The notes: generated from the sequence alone by a model not told the origin. Shown: positions 34,877 to 44,076, counted from the stretch's first letter. The stretch is DNA of 64,000 nucleotides from Vibrio fluminensis (GCF_015278125.1 NZ_JADILO010000009.1:1-64000), one strand, 5' to 3'. A program made the numbers and translations.

Positions 34877-36325
34877 ATGCCGATTCATTTTCATCAGCTT
34901 ACTGCAAAGGAAAACACCTCAACACTCACCATCGATGATTGGTACATTGAACAGGGAAAATCTTGGGGCATTTTTAGCTCTGAGGGCGATATTGGTTCGA
35001 TGCTGGGTGATTTGTTGTGCGGAGAAATTAAACCTGAGTCTGGTGAGCTACACATCGTAGGTTGCCATATTGCTCAAGTTTCTCTATCTGAACAGCAGCG
35101 GTTGCTAGAGCAGGAGATTGAAAAAGATGATACGGATTTTCTTGATCGGATTGATCAAGGCAGTTCAGTATACCAACTGATCTTTGAAGTTAGCCAAGAT
35201 GATGCCTTGACCCAAAACCTGATTAAAGAACTCGATCTTACCCATTTATTTGAAAGTGGATTTCGAGTGCTTTCAACGGGTGAGACTAGGCGTGTGATGC
35301 TGGCTCGGGCGCTCGCAGCACAGCCAGATGTTGTACTGCTCGATAATCCGTTTACAGGCTTAGATGTTGAACACCGAGCATCATTAGCTCGCTACCTTCA
35401 AGCGCTGTCTCAATCAGTACAAATGTTGATTACCTTCTCGCGTGAATCTGATATGCCGGATTGGGTAGAGCGGATTGCACTGTTTAATGGCGGGAAACTG
35501 GACAGCGTTATGGACAAGCAAAGCTGGGACAGGCACCCGATTATCACACAGATCAAATCCCAGTCAGAAAAGCAAAGCGAAGAAATGATGGCGTTGATTC
35601 GTCAGCACCAACATTCGACCCATTTTGACAATCCTATTTTTGAGTTGAAAAACGGTAAGGTGGAATACATCGAGAAAACCATTTTTACTGATTTGAATTG
35701 GCGTATTGATAAAGGTCAGCACTGGCAAGTTAAAGGACCAAATGGCTGTGGAAAGAGTACCTTGCTAGGGCTGATATTTGGTGACCATCCACAATGCTAT
35801 AGCAACGATATTCATATCTTTGGTAAAAAGCGTGGCAGTGGTGAGACGATATGGGAAATCAAGCAACATATCGGCATGGTATCTTCGGCTTTGCATCTTC
35901 AATACCGGGTAAACTGTAGCGCACTGGATGTAATTCTGTCGGGCTTTTATGATTCTATTGGTCTCTATTCTCAACCAAGTAAAAGAGAGATCAATATCGC
36001 CAAGGAATGGTTAACGATTCTTCATATGAAGCAATATGAGAATACCTCTTTTAGACAACTGGAATACGGTCAGCAGCGCTTGCTATTGATTGCGCGAGCG
36101 ATCGTGAAGCAGCCGACGCTGTTGATATTGGATGAACCTTACCAAGGCTTAGATTATTTAGGTCGAGTGCTGGTGAAAAATACCCTAGAGCTGATTGCCA
36201 AAGAAAACTTAAGCCAGCTGCTTTACGTTTCTCACTATCAAGAAGATGGCTTAAGCAGTATCCAAAACTATCTAGAGTTTCAGTTTGATCAACAAGCGCA
36301 GTGTTACAAAGGCCACATCGAATAA
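34877..36325 (+). CDS. modF: ModF-like dual ATP-binding cassette protein
   Basis: 482 residues, two ABC domains in one chain and no membrane segment. The second half is very close to E. coli ModF: HWQVKGPNGCGKSTLLGLI (Walker A), GDHPQCYSND, KKRGSGETIWEIKQHIG, and LLILDEPYQGLD (Walker B). The first half has a signature (LSTGETRRVMLARAL) and a Walker B-like VVLLDNPFTGLD, but its Walker A position reads SSEGDIGS without the GKS, so it probably does not hydrolyse ATP. ModF's exact role in molybdate metabolism is unclear. No modABC genes are adjacent. Confidence 0.8.
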   Translation: MPIHFHQLTAKENTSTLTIDDWYIEQGKSWGIFSSEGDIGSMLGDLLCGEIKPESGELHIVGCHIAQVSLSEQQRLLEQEIEKDDTDFLDRIDQGSSVYQLIFEVSQDDALTQNLIKELDLTHLFESGFRVLSTGETRRVMLARALAAQPDVVLLDNPFTGLDVEHRASLARYLQALSQSVQMLITFSRESDMPDWVERIALFNGGKLDSVMDKQSWDRHPIITQIKSQSEKQSEEMMALIRQHQHSTHFDNPIFELKNGKVEYIEKTIFTDLNWRIDKGQHWQVKGPNGCGKSTLLGLIFGDHPQCYSNDIHIFGKKRGSGETIWEIKQHIGMVSSALHLQYRVNCSALDVILSGFYDSIGLYSQPSKREINIAKEWLTILHMKQYENTSFRQLEYGQQRLLLIARAIVKQPTLLILDEPYQGLDYLGRVLVKNTLELIAKENLSQLLYVSHYQEDGLSSIQNYLEFQFDQQAQCYKGHIE

Positions 36326-36342
36326 ATCGCTGAGTGTTAAGA

Positions 36343-36374
36343 GTCAACCACTTCATTGTAATGAAGTGGTTGAC
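36343..36374. terminator. Strong hairpin after modF-like gene
   Basis: GTCAACCACTTCAT / ATGAAGTGGTTGAC, 14-bp perfect stem with loop TGTA. There is no T-run after it, so it may be a transcript-stabilising hairpin or a weak terminator. Confidence 0.6.
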
Positions 36375-36475
36375 CTGTATTGGGATTGCATTCAGATACA
36401 AAGTTCAAGGTAGATAAAATTGCACGCTATTGATGTACACTCTTATTAACATTCTCCATCAATGAGCCTTCAAGT

Positions 36476-37285
36476 TTGTATCCAGAAGAAAACCGAGTAA
36501 GAAAAGCCAGACGCGTCGAAAGCGTGATGAATTCAGCGCTTTGGCATTTGGGTCAGAAAGACTTAACTGAAGCCGAGCTCATCGCTAAGTTGAAGGTAAA
36601 GACGGATAACCAAGAGTGGATCGACGATACCTTAGAAAAGTTGCGTGGCTTTGGTTATCTAAAATCAGACAAACAATTTGCAGAACAATTTGCTGAGCGC
36701 TCGTTTGCGAATGAATATGGCAGTGAATACATTCGTGACAAGTTAAAAAAGAAAGGGTTGGATGAGTCGCTGGTCAACGAGGCGATCGCGAAGGTGAAAG
36801 AGTCGCTGAATATTGATGAGCAATTGATGCTCAATGAGCGAGTGAACAACTACTACCAAACCTTTACGATAAGTAAAGAGAAACTCACTGCAACACTTCA
36901 AAAGCGCGGCTTTAGTTATGCTCAAGTCAATCAAGCGATAAAGCAGCATGCTTGTTACTATCAGCTGAAAACCAATTTAGAGATTAAAGCTGAAAACGCG
37001 GATCTTGAAAAAGAAGTATTGAAATATGCCCGCAAAGGTAAAGGGCTTACGGTTATTCGCCAAGAGCTTCGTCAGCGTAAAATTGATATTACCGAGCTTG
37101 ACGCTTTAGTTGAAAAGTTAATTAACGCAGAACAACTCGATTTTTACAGCGCGTGTTTAGAACAACTAAGTAAAAAATCTTATGACCTGACTGTTCACAG
37201 CGAGCGCAGTAAAGCGTATGCGATGCTAAGCCGCAAAGGATTCAGTTCTGACGAGATTCAGTTCGCCATGAGCGAGTTGGAATAA
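36476..37285 (+). CDS. RecX-like protein, long form
   Basis: 269 residues from a TTG start; an internal ATG at 36527 would give 252. It shows tandem RecX-type three-helix repeats: ALWHLGQKDLTEAELIAKL, FGYLKSDKQFAEQFAERSF, then YGSEYIRDKLKKKGL and later copies (QKRGFSYAQVNQAI, LSRKGFSSDEIQFAM). RecX binds RecA and limits its filament. Typical proteobacterial RecX is ~150 residues and sits beside recA, so this longer, isolated protein is probably a paralogue with extra repeats. No recA here. Confidence 0.7.
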   Translation: MYPEENRVRKARRVESVMNSALWHLGQKDLTEAELIAKLKVKTDNQEWIDDTLEKLRGFGYLKSDKQFAEQFAERSFANEYGSEYIRDKLKKKGLDESLVNEAIAKVKESLNIDEQLMLNERVNNYYQTFTISKEKLTATLQKRGFSYAQVNQAIKQHACYYQLKTNLEIKAENADLEKEVLKYARKGKGLTVIRQELRQRKIDITELDALVEKLINAEQLDFYSACLEQLSKKSYDLTVHSERSKAYAMLSRKGFSSDEIQFAMSELE

Positions 37286-37364
37286 CTGAGAAAGAATGTT
37301 TCATTCCAATATATTCGTCTCAGTGATTAAGTTCACTATTTTGTGAGTTCAACAATCATCATTC

Positions 37365-37376
37365 GGACATATGTCC
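37365..37376. promoter_or_regulatory. 12-bp palindrome upstream of amidohydrolase
   Basis: GGACATATGTCC is a perfect palindrome 58 bp upstream of the amidohydrolase ATG. It could be an operator, perhaps of the Crp-like protein at 38945, but there is no proof. Confidence 0.35.
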
Positions 37377-37433
37377 TATCGAGCAATACACCCTAAAACT
37401 AGGATTGGTGGATTTTATTTTTAGGGTGTCAAA

Positions 37434-38852
37434 ATGAACTTATTAAGCAAAAGCCTACTTGCAACCAGCATCCTGCTTGCTACTGCTGCCTCCGCATCTG
37501 ATGGAAGTGCGACAACTCAGGCGACAATCATTATTAATAATGCGCAAATTCTCCCGATGGATGGCAAAACTCAAATCATTGAGAATGGAACCATTGTGAT
37601 TCAAGGCAATCAGATTGTCGCTGTTGGTGATGCAAAGGTAGCGCAAGGCTATAGCGCTGAGCGTGTTATTGACGCCAGTGGCAAGATTGTGATGCCAGGA
37701 ATGGTCAATGGTCACACCCACATCGGTATGACGGCATTTCGTGGCTTAGGAGAGAGTGGGGTAGAAAACCGCTTGAAGCAAGTGATGTTTCCGCTTGAAA
37801 AAGAGATGCTAGATCGCCATTTAATTCGTACCGCATCACGCCAAGCGGCGATGGAAATGGCGTTGTCCGGGACGACGATGATTGCTGACATGTATTACCA
37901 TCAGGATGAAGTAGCCAAAGCGGTTGCAGAGGTGGGTATTCGTGGCGTAATGGGTGAGACAGTCATTGGTTTTCCAGTTGTCGATGCTAAGCAGCCTTAT
38001 GGCGGATTGGAATATGCTGAGCAGTTCATTAAAGAGTGGCATGACCATGAGTTAATTGTGCCGGCTGTCGCGCCTCACGCACCTTATACAGTGTCTGCGG
38101 AGTTCTTGGTTAAATCTAAGCAACTTGCTGACAAATATGATGTACCTCTACTGACCCACCTAGCTGAATTTCGTTGGGAAGACGCTGGTGTAAGAAAGTT
38201 CTCAAAGCAAATGAGCGAAGAGCAATCGGTGATTGAGTATTTAGATTCTCTCGATGTGCTGGGGGACAATCTTGTTGCGGCACACATGAACTATCTCGAT
38301 GAACACGACATGGATTTAGTCAAGCAGCATAATGTAGGTGTCGTGCATTGTCCTAAGTCGAATCTAAAAGGAGCGAATGGTCAGAGTCCAGCTTGGATGA
38401 TGCACAGTAAAGGCATTGATCTTGGTATTGGAACTGATGGTCCTATGTCTTCGAATCAAAACGATGTGCTTACCGTGATGAGTTATACGGCAATGAATGC
38501 GCGTACACTCCATCAAGATAACTCTAAATTCTCACCGTATGAGCTGGTGGAACTAGCCACTATTGGTGGTGCTCGTGCACTCAACATGCAAGATGAAATT
38601 GGCTCATTAGAAGTCGGTAAAAAAGCTGATATCGTGATTTTCGAAACCAATTCGCCGAATATGCAGCCTAATTACGATCCGTTTTCAACAATTGCATTTT
38701 CAGCCTATCCGCAAAATGTCGAGTACACTATCGTCAATGGTAAAGTCATCGTCGAAAATGGACAATTGATGACCGTTGATATGGCTGAACATAACCAAGA
38801 GTGGAAAAAAGTGACCGATAAAGTTGGCAATTTTGCTAAAACACTAAAATAA
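37434..38852 (+). CDS. Exported amidohydrolase (chlorohydrolase/deaminase-like)
   Basis: 472 residues with a signal peptide (LLATSILLATAASAS). The metal-dependent TIM-barrel hydrolase residues are all visible: NGHTHIG (HxH), VAPHAPYT, LTHLAEF, and the catalytic Asp in IGTDGPMSSNQND. It is closest in style to TrzN/AtzA and S-adenosylhomocysteine or methylthioadenosine deaminases, which act on N-heterocycles and are normally cytoplasmic; export to the periplasm is unusual. The substrate is unknown. A Crp-like gene follows in the same direction after two hairpins. Confidence 0.85.
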   Translation: MNLLSKSLLATSILLATAASASDGSATTQATIIINNAQILPMDGKTQIIENGTIVIQGNQIVAVGDAKVAQGYSAERVIDASGKIVMPGMVNGHTHIGMTAFRGLGESGVENRLKQVMFPLEKEMLDRHLIRTASRQAAMEMALSGTTMIADMYYHQDEVAKAVAEVGIRGVMGETVIGFPVVDAKQPYGGLEYAEQFIKEWHDHELIVPAVAPHAPYTVSAEFLVKSKQLADKYDVPLLTHLAEFRWEDAGVRKFSKQMSEEQSVIEYLDSLDVLGDNLVAAHMNYLDEHDMDLVKQHNVGVVHCPKSNLKGANGQSPAWMMHSKGIDLGIGTDGPMSSNQNDVLTVMSYTAMNARTLHQDNSKFSPYELVELATIGGARALNMQDEIGSLEVGKKADIVIFETNSPNMQPNYDPFSTIAFSAYPQNVEYTIVNGKVIVENGQLMTVDMAEHNQEWKKVTDKVGNFAKTLK

Positions 38853-38895
38853 TAAGCCAAATTTGGCTTTCAGTTAAAAGCTAATAAAAATGTGT

Positions 38896-38924
38896 ACGGG
38901 TGCATCGTTGGATGCGCCCGTTTT
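38896..38924 (+). terminator. Probable terminator of amidohydrolase gene
   Basis: ACGGGTGCATC / GATGCGCCCGT stem with a single internal mismatch and loop GTTG, then TTTT. A smaller AAGCCAAATTTGGCTT hairpin precedes it at 38856-38871. Confidence 0.7.
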
Positions 38925-38944
38925 AGTATGGTTGTAAGGACATT

Positions 38945-39616
38945 ATGCAACACTTTGATTCCATCGCTGAACGTGGGCAAGCTTTGCTGCTGGATTTAAT
39001 AGATCAATCTAACCCCAAAGAGAAATTGTTTGCTAAAGGTGAATATCTGCTGCGCCAGAATCAAGTGGTGGATACCATCTATTTGGTCGACATGAGCATG
39101 TGCACCATCGAGTCATCGTGTAACAATGGGCGTGTATTTAGCTTCGGTTTGTTTTTCTGCATCAATCAAATCTTTGGTGAGATGGAAGCGCTTACCGGTA
39201 AACCTTGTCAATTCAGCATTAAGGCGTATGACGATCTTGTCGCCAAGGCAATTCCTATCGCTGTATTTGGAAAAATGGTGACAGATCATAGTGAAGTTGC
39301 GGTTTTTTTGGCTAGAAGTCTCGCCGTGAATTACCAAAACGCCACGCGCAACCTTATCTTCCAACTGTTAAATCCGATCACGGCACGAATCGCTTATGAT
39401 ATTGAGCAGCGAGATCAAAACCTGAAACCCAATCGCGCTTTTACGGTTGCAGTGAATGAATCCGATCGGTTTGGTTGCTCCGATAGAGTCTATCGTCGAG
39501 CAGTGAAAGAATTACTTGATCGCGGGGTCGTGAGAAGAGTAGGTAGCAAATTAGAGATTAATGACTACGAAAAGTTGCATGTGTTACTGAGTAATGACGA
39601 GAAGTATCTTGAGTGA
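38945..39616 (+). CDS. Crp/Fnr family regulator (YeiL-like)
   Basis: 223 residues with an AAGGA site before the ATG. N-terminal cyclic-nucleotide-like beta-barrel (GEYLLRQNQVVDTIYLVDMS ... IFGEMEAL) and C-terminal winged helix (NESDRFGCSDRVYRRAVKELLDRGVVRR). No Fnr-type cysteine cluster at the N-terminus and no clear cAMP pocket, so the signal is unknown. The layout resembles E. coli YeiL. It may regulate the amidohydrolase upstream. Confidence 0.8.
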   Translation: MQHFDSIAERGQALLLDLIDQSNPKEKLFAKGEYLLRQNQVVDTIYLVDMSMCTIESSCNNGRVFSFGLFFCINQIFGEMEALTGKPCQFSIKAYDDLVAKAIPIAVFGKMVTDHSEVAVFLARSLAVNYQNATRNLIFQLLNPITARIAYDIEQRDQNLKPNRAFTVAVNESDRFGCSDRVYRRAVKELLDRGVVRRVGSKLEINDYEKLHVLLSNDEKYLE

Positions 39617-39675
39617 AATTAAGCAGCGCAGATCTGAGTTTGTAATTTCAAGGTACTTAATTTCATTACAAGATA

Positions 39676-39703
39676 GTCGGTGCTTACGGTCGTTAGCACC
39701 GAC
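39676..39703. terminator. Hairpin between convergent Crp-like and ppiB genes
   Basis: GTCGGTGCT / AGCACCGAC, 9-bp stem with a ten-base loop, placed just before the ppiB stop. No T-run on either side, so its activity as a terminator is uncertain. Confidence 0.45.
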
Positions 39704-39720
39704 AAGGTAACGTTTAACGC

Positions 39721-40233
39721 TTACTTAACCGTTACTTTCTCGATCACCACATCGTGTGCTGGTACGTCTTCATGGCCAAAGCGGGTGATGGTATCCACTG
39801 TTGCAATTTTCTCAACCACATCCATACCCATCGTGACACGGCCGAAAACTGCATAGCCCCAGCCGTAATTGGTTTTACCTGTGTGATCCAAAAAGTCATT
39901 GTCTTCTAGGTTAATAAAGAATTGCGCGGTTGCAGAGTGTGGAGCATCGGTTCTAGCCATCGCAATAGAACCAGTGATGTTTTTCAAACCGTTATAAGCT
40001 TCATTAGCAATTGGAGCGTGAGTACGCTTTTCTACCATGTTGACCGCAAAGCCGTCATCCTTCAGCTCATAGCCACCACCTTGAATCATGAAACCATCGA
40101 TTACTCGATGAAACAGAGTGTTTTCATAAAAGCCTTCGTTGCAGTAACGGAGAAAGTTTTTGCTCGTTTCAGGGGCTTTTTGTTGGTCGAGTTCAATGGT
40201 GATGTCACCAAAGTTAGTGGTAAAAATGATCAT
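39721..40233 (-). CDS. ppiB: Peptidyl-prolyl cis-trans isomerase B (cyclophilin)
   Basis: 170 residues, cytoplasmic cyclophilin. Motifs: [50 protein letters not shown] (catalytic Arg, Phe, Gln-region in short form) and WGYAVFGRV. Length and order match E. coli PpiB. It catalyses proline isomerisation during folding. It runs in the same direction as the HlyD-like gene but 142 bases after it. Confidence 0.93.
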   Translation of the reverse strand: MIIFTTNFGDITIELDQQKAPETSKNFLRYCNEGFYENTLFHRVIDGFMIQGGGYELKDDGFAVNMVEKRTHAPIANEAYNGLKNITGSIAMARTDAPHSATAQFFINLEDNDFLDHTGKTNYGWGYAVFGRVTMGMDVVEKIATVDTITRFGHEDVPAHDVVIEKVTVK

Positions 40234-40375
40234 GCAGTTATGCCGTTAGTTAAATGGGCGATGAGTATATGCAAAACATCTCTCCTAAACAACTTACGCC
40301 ATTTATTGACCACTACAGACATAAGAAGAGCGATTTAAGCTTACTCAAGCTGCACGTTAGTTTTCTGAACCATGA

Positions 40376-41413
40376 CTAGAATCGTACCTCAACTTCAACG
40401 CCTTCAATCCAGTGTGTTTTCTCTAGTGGCTGGTCAAAAGAAAGCGTAATTTTTAAGTAAGCGGGTTGGCCTTCAAAGGGGCTTTGCAGCTCAGGCGGGA
40501 GTTTATTTACAACTTCGACTGGTCGAGATACTGTTGCTGCGAAACGCTGGCCATCAGGAAATACGATAGTCGCCTGTGTTCCCAACTGACTGAACCTTAG
40601 ATATTTAGGGTTTAGAAAAGCCGTAATTTCTGGAGTGACATTGCGGGCTACGGTGAATAATGGGTCATTCTCTGTTACTCGTTCACCTTCATGGATATGA
40701 ATGTCGAGTATTCTTCCATCAAAAGGAGAGTGATAGGTTAAACTTTCTTGTAAAGCCTTCTTAATAATAAGCTCCCGAATGAGAGAGCGGCGTTCTTGTG
40801 AAACGGGACCAGCAAGTTCAATCTCTTGCTTTTCTCTAGTGGCATCCACGTAAGCGATTTTTTGTGTGTTTAGTTGGCTGTTAAGCGCGCTGCTCATATT
40901 TACAATTGCCGCATAATCTACTTCAGAAACTTGCCCATTTTTACGGAATTTGTCGTATTTTCGTTGAATTTGCTCGACTTTACGTAGACTTAATTTCGTG
41001 GTTTTGATGCTTTCTTCATAGAGTTTACTGGTGGGTTGCAATTTCGAGGATGAAAGTTTTATGAGTTCTTCTTGAATAAAAGCGACTTCTTCATTGAGTG
41101 CATTGTTTTTGAGTATAAGGAGTGGATCTCCCTCAGCAACGCTAATGCCTACATCGAAAGGTATTTCACCTACCACAGCAGGCTGTGTGGCAATAAATGT
41201 AACAGGGTACGAAGTGACAATTGCCGGCGCTGTAATCAAAATTTGAGTACGGAATAGATAGTACGCCATAAATAAAAGCGGGCTTATGACGAGAAATAAA
41301 ATGAGATACCAACGTATTCTATAGCCGCTTCTTTTGGCTGAACCATAGACGACTTTCATGCCATTTTCAGAATCAGGTTTGTTTTGTTTATCTAAGTGAA
41401 AGTTTACCTTCAT
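40376..41413 (-). CDS. HlyD-like membrane-fusion/adaptor protein of the GT2 locus
   Basis: 345 residues: cytoplasmic N-terminus, one helix (~residues 35-53), then a periplasmic HlyD/biotinyl-lipoyl domain (IPFDVGISVAEGDPLL, ILDIHIHEGERVTENDPLF) with a coiled coil of ~110 residues between the lipoyl halves. The beta-barrel end contains FPDGQRFAATVSRPVEV. It starts one base after the stop of the glycosyltransferase gene. The pairing recalls Alg44-type periplasmic parts of polysaccharide synthases, but no PilZ domain is present here. Confidence 0.8.
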   Translation of the reverse strand: MKVNFHLDKQNKPDSENGMKVVYGSAKRSGYRIRWYLILFLVISPLLFMAYYLFRTQILITAPAIVTSYPVTFIATQPAVVGEIPFDVGISVAEGDPLLILKNNALNEEVAFIQEELIKLSSSKLQPTSKLYEESIKTTKLSLRKVEQIQRKYDKFRKNGQVSEVDYAAIVNMSSALNSQLNTQKIAYVDATREKQEIELAGPVSQERRSLIRELIIKKALQESLTYHSPFDGRILDIHIHEGERVTENDPLFTVARNVTPEITAFLNPKYLRFSQLGTQATIVFPDGQRFAATVSRPVEVVNKLPPELQSPFEGQPAYLKITLSFDQPLEKTHWIEGVEVEVRF

Positions 41414-41414
41414 A

Positions 41415-42734
41415 TCAGAACCTTTTTCCTCTTTTCAATACCCACCAAGGCGCCATGCTTGATTCTTCGTGACTTCTTCGTACTACTTCGTTGATCATTG
41501 AGAAGGCGGTAACTAATCTCATGAAAAACTGATATATAGGATAGAGAAGTAACCATTTGGTAAAGCTTATGTCTTCATTTGGGCGTTCGGAAATCAAACC
41601 GATATACGCAACGAAGATCAAAGTGCTTAGAAATAGATAGATAATGTACAGCAGGGCCATCAATGCGAACACAAAACTAACGGGATAGATAATCGCGAGA
41701 TAGATACTGTATAAAATGACCAGCAGGGGTAACAGAATATTTTGGATAATGCCGTAGGCGAGTGTGAATATGAAATTTCCCCAGCCTAAAAGCTGTGGAG
41801 ATAACCCTTTGTTGTGCTTTCTTAAGAATAGAAACAGCAAATCACCATCCCAGCGAAGCCGCTGCATGGCTAAACCTTTTAATGTGTCTGGTACGTCTGT
41901 ATGACCAACCGCACGAGTGGCGAAAGCAAGTTCATTACCCGGGTAGCGACGTTTGTATTGTTTTAATCGCATGGTTAGATCTAAATCTTCAGCAGTGTGA
42001 GTGTCCCATCCACCAACTTGCTTTAGTATGTGCTTGCGAAATGCTCCAAATGCACCAGAAATGTTGTTTAAAACTCCCCAATTGGCCATACCGGTTTTAC
42101 CTGCTTGCATAGACAGCATGTACTCGAGAGCTTGCACTTTTGTTAGTATGTTGTTGTCATGATTTCTGACTCGCAATGCGCCGCCGCTGGCTATGACTTG
42201 TGATGAATCAAATTGTTTGATCATCGAACAAGCCATGTCGTTATCAAACGATGTATCACCGTCAACGTTAATTATAATCTCACCGTTTGCGGCTGAAAGA
42301 CCAGCGTTGAGTGTCGAGACTCTGCCACCTCGCTTCCATTTGGGTACCACACGAACTTTTCTGTTTTTAACGCCGGCGTGGCGTTTTTCTCCGTTAAGTG
42401 CAGCGCAGTAGGTATTGTTATTTTGTATTGCACCATCTACAACCGCTAAGATTTCGATATGGCCGGGATAGACTTGTTCAACTAAAGTATCGATGGTGAT
42501 GCCGATAGCATCGCCTTCACCATAGCAAGTAATCACAAAGCTGATAGACGGGTATCGTTGGGGGGCTGGTTGTTTTTCTGATGCCCAAGACCAACGGAAA
42601 ATGCCCGTTAGTACTAATAAATAAAGAGGCAACTCAAAAGCGATCATCACTGGAAAAAGCATAAGCCAAAGCTCTTTATTATGTATTAGTATGCCTTGCA
42701 GATAGGTGAGTAGCGAAAAGCTATCTTGAAGCAT
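41415..42734 (-). CDS. Processive family 2 glycosyltransferase (polysaccharide synthase)
   Basis: 440 residues from the ATG at 42734; a GTG at 42746 is an alternative. An N-terminal helix, a cytoplasmic GT-A domain, then four or so helices. The synthase signatures are complete: VDGA, NVDGDTSFD (DxD), the base-containing TAEDLDLTMRL, and QRLRW, the Q-x-x-R-W motif of cellulose, hyaluronan, PNAG and alginate synthases. It should polymerise and export a glycan at the inner membrane; the sugar cannot be told. Unlike BcsA it has no PilZ domain. The start overlaps the upstream gene by 14 bases. Confidence 0.85.
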   Translation of the reverse strand: MLQDSFSLLTYLQGILIHNKELWLMLFPVMIAFELPLYLLVLTGIFRWSWASEKQPAPQRYPSISFVITCYGEGDAIGITIDTLVEQVYPGHIEILAVVDGAIQNNNTYCAALNGEKRHAGVKNRKVRVVPKWKRGGRVSTLNAGLSAANGEIIINVDGDTSFDNDMACSMIKQFDSSQVIASGGALRVRNHDNNILTKVQALEYMLSMQAGKTGMANWGVLNNISGAFGAFRKHILKQVGGWDTHTAEDLDLTMRLKQYKRRYPGNELAFATRAVGHTDVPDTLKGLAMQRLRWDGDLLFLFLRKHNKGLSPQLLGWGNFIFTLAYGIIQNILLPLLVILYSIYLAIIYPVSFVFALMALLYIIYLFLSTLIFVAYIGLISERPNEDISFTKWLLLYPIYQFFMRLVTAFSMINEVVRRSHEESSMAPWWVLKRGKRF

Positions 42735-44076
42735 AAATTTCACCAATTCTTGCTTCTAACCAAAGTGGGAGTTGATCATCTATTTCTTCGTCTGGCAGCA
42801 TCCATGAATACACGTCTAAGGTAAACTCCTTGTCTTGAATGAGTTCGCTTAGCTTAGACAGCTTTTCTTCTAAGGCATTGAGTTGAGTTCGGGATGTGTG
42901 GGGCATAAAGACCATCAAGAGGTCTTGTTTGAGTTGGCAACAGATGTCTGTATCGCGGAATATCTGACTTAGGTAATCGGTAATTTGCTCCATCAAAGCA
43001 AACAGTTGAGCGCTGCAGTGGTGTTGTTCAAACTCTTTCATTACTGGGAGGTAAATCGCTAAGAGTAGATGTTGGTGTTCATGGCGCAGAGCGACTTTGT
43101 TTGCCCATGAGAGCAAATGATGGAAAAACACGATATCCACTTTACCCTTAATGGAGAGCTCTGGGGCCTCAAACAGTTTACCATGATAGAAAAGGTACTC
43201 TCCTGCTTCTCCCAACTTAAATTGTTCGATTTTTTGTATTATGAGTTCATCAATGCTTGATGCCTGATTACAACTAAAACACTGACACCTCGTTGCTGTT
43301 TCAATGAAGAAGCTACTGCAACTGTTGCAGTGATAGTTTTCTAGAGGTCGGTCGTAATCGACGCCAATATGACGCAATTGAGTTAGACATTTTGGACACT
43401 CGAGCTTACCTCTGCGCAGAAAGCTCTGCTGTTCACTAACATTGCCACAGGTAAAGCAGTGCAAAGAGCTTTGAGTCTCAATATCTATGGAATTGCAATG
43501 AGGACAGACTTCGATGTAATTAAGGTGGGAACTATTGCAGTGTTTACATGCTCGAATCCGATCAACGAGCAGGTCGGATTCTATGATGTTGCGTTTTTTT
43601 TCCGATAGGACGTAACGATGACTGGTGGTTGCTTCCGGATAAAATGCATTAACGATGGGATAAGTGTATATCGACGGTGAATTGAGGTATTTTAGCGGCT
43701 TAATTCGGCGTTTATCACTTAGCCCTAACCATCCGACCAAAGGCTCTTTAGACAGTGAGCTTGCAACACTGATTGCTTTCTGCTTAATTTTTCTTGCTAA
43801 AGCAAATGAGTGGAGTGGCTCGAATAGGCCATCACAAATGGCTTTCGATAGCTCGGTGTGGCGTGTCGTAAAAACGCTCCATGACCATGCGCCTTCTCTT
43901 GTGAAAAGTTCGGTTAAAGTGCTATCGATTTCTTCATCTGTATCATTATTGATACAAATTGCGTTACCAATGGTTTGTGGTAACTCCTCAATGTTGTTGA
44001 TCCAATGCACTAAGTGATAGGTGTCGCTCGGCGGTGATTTTCCGATCCAATAGAACCCAAATTTTTCATCTTTCAT
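42721..44076 (-). CDS. TackOD1 zinc-ribbon protein with degenerate GGDEF-like C-terminus
   Basis: About 451 residues from the ATG at 44076 (the frame is open to 44145 with a poor TTG start). An N-terminal ~90-residue region of unknown type is followed by a TackOD1-like part with several Cys pairs (CKHCNS, CPHCNS, CFTCG, CPKC, CNSC, CQCFSC), likely zinc ribbons. The last ~130 residues read like a GGDEF fold (LFALMEQITDYLSQIFRDTD) in which the GGDEF signature has become LKQDL (~382-386) before LMVFMP, so it should be inactive as a cyclase. A sensor, adaptor or c-di-GMP-related scaffold for the synthase next door is the inference. Confidence 0.65.
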   Translation of the reverse strand: MKDEKFGFYWIGKSPPSDTYHLVHWINNIEELPQTIGNAICINNDTDEEIDSTLTELFTREGAWSWSVFTTRHTELSKAICDGLFEPLHSFALARKIKQKAISVASSLSKEPLVGWLGLSDKRRIKPLKYLNSPSIYTYPIVNAFYPEATTSHRYVLSEKKRNIIESDLLVDRIRACKHCNSSHLNYIEVCPHCNSIDIETQSSLHCFTCGNVSEQQSFLRRGKLECPKCLTQLRHIGVDYDRPLENYHCNSCSSFFIETATRCQCFSCNQASSIDELIIQKIEQFKLGEAGEYLFYHGKLFEAPELSIKGKVDIVFFHHLLSWANKVALRHEHQHLLLAIYLPVMKEFEQHHCSAQLFALMEQITDYLSQIFRDTDICCQLKQDLLMVFMPHTSRTQLNALEEKLSKLSELIQDKEFTLDVYSWMLPDEEIDDQLPLWLEARIGEIYASR

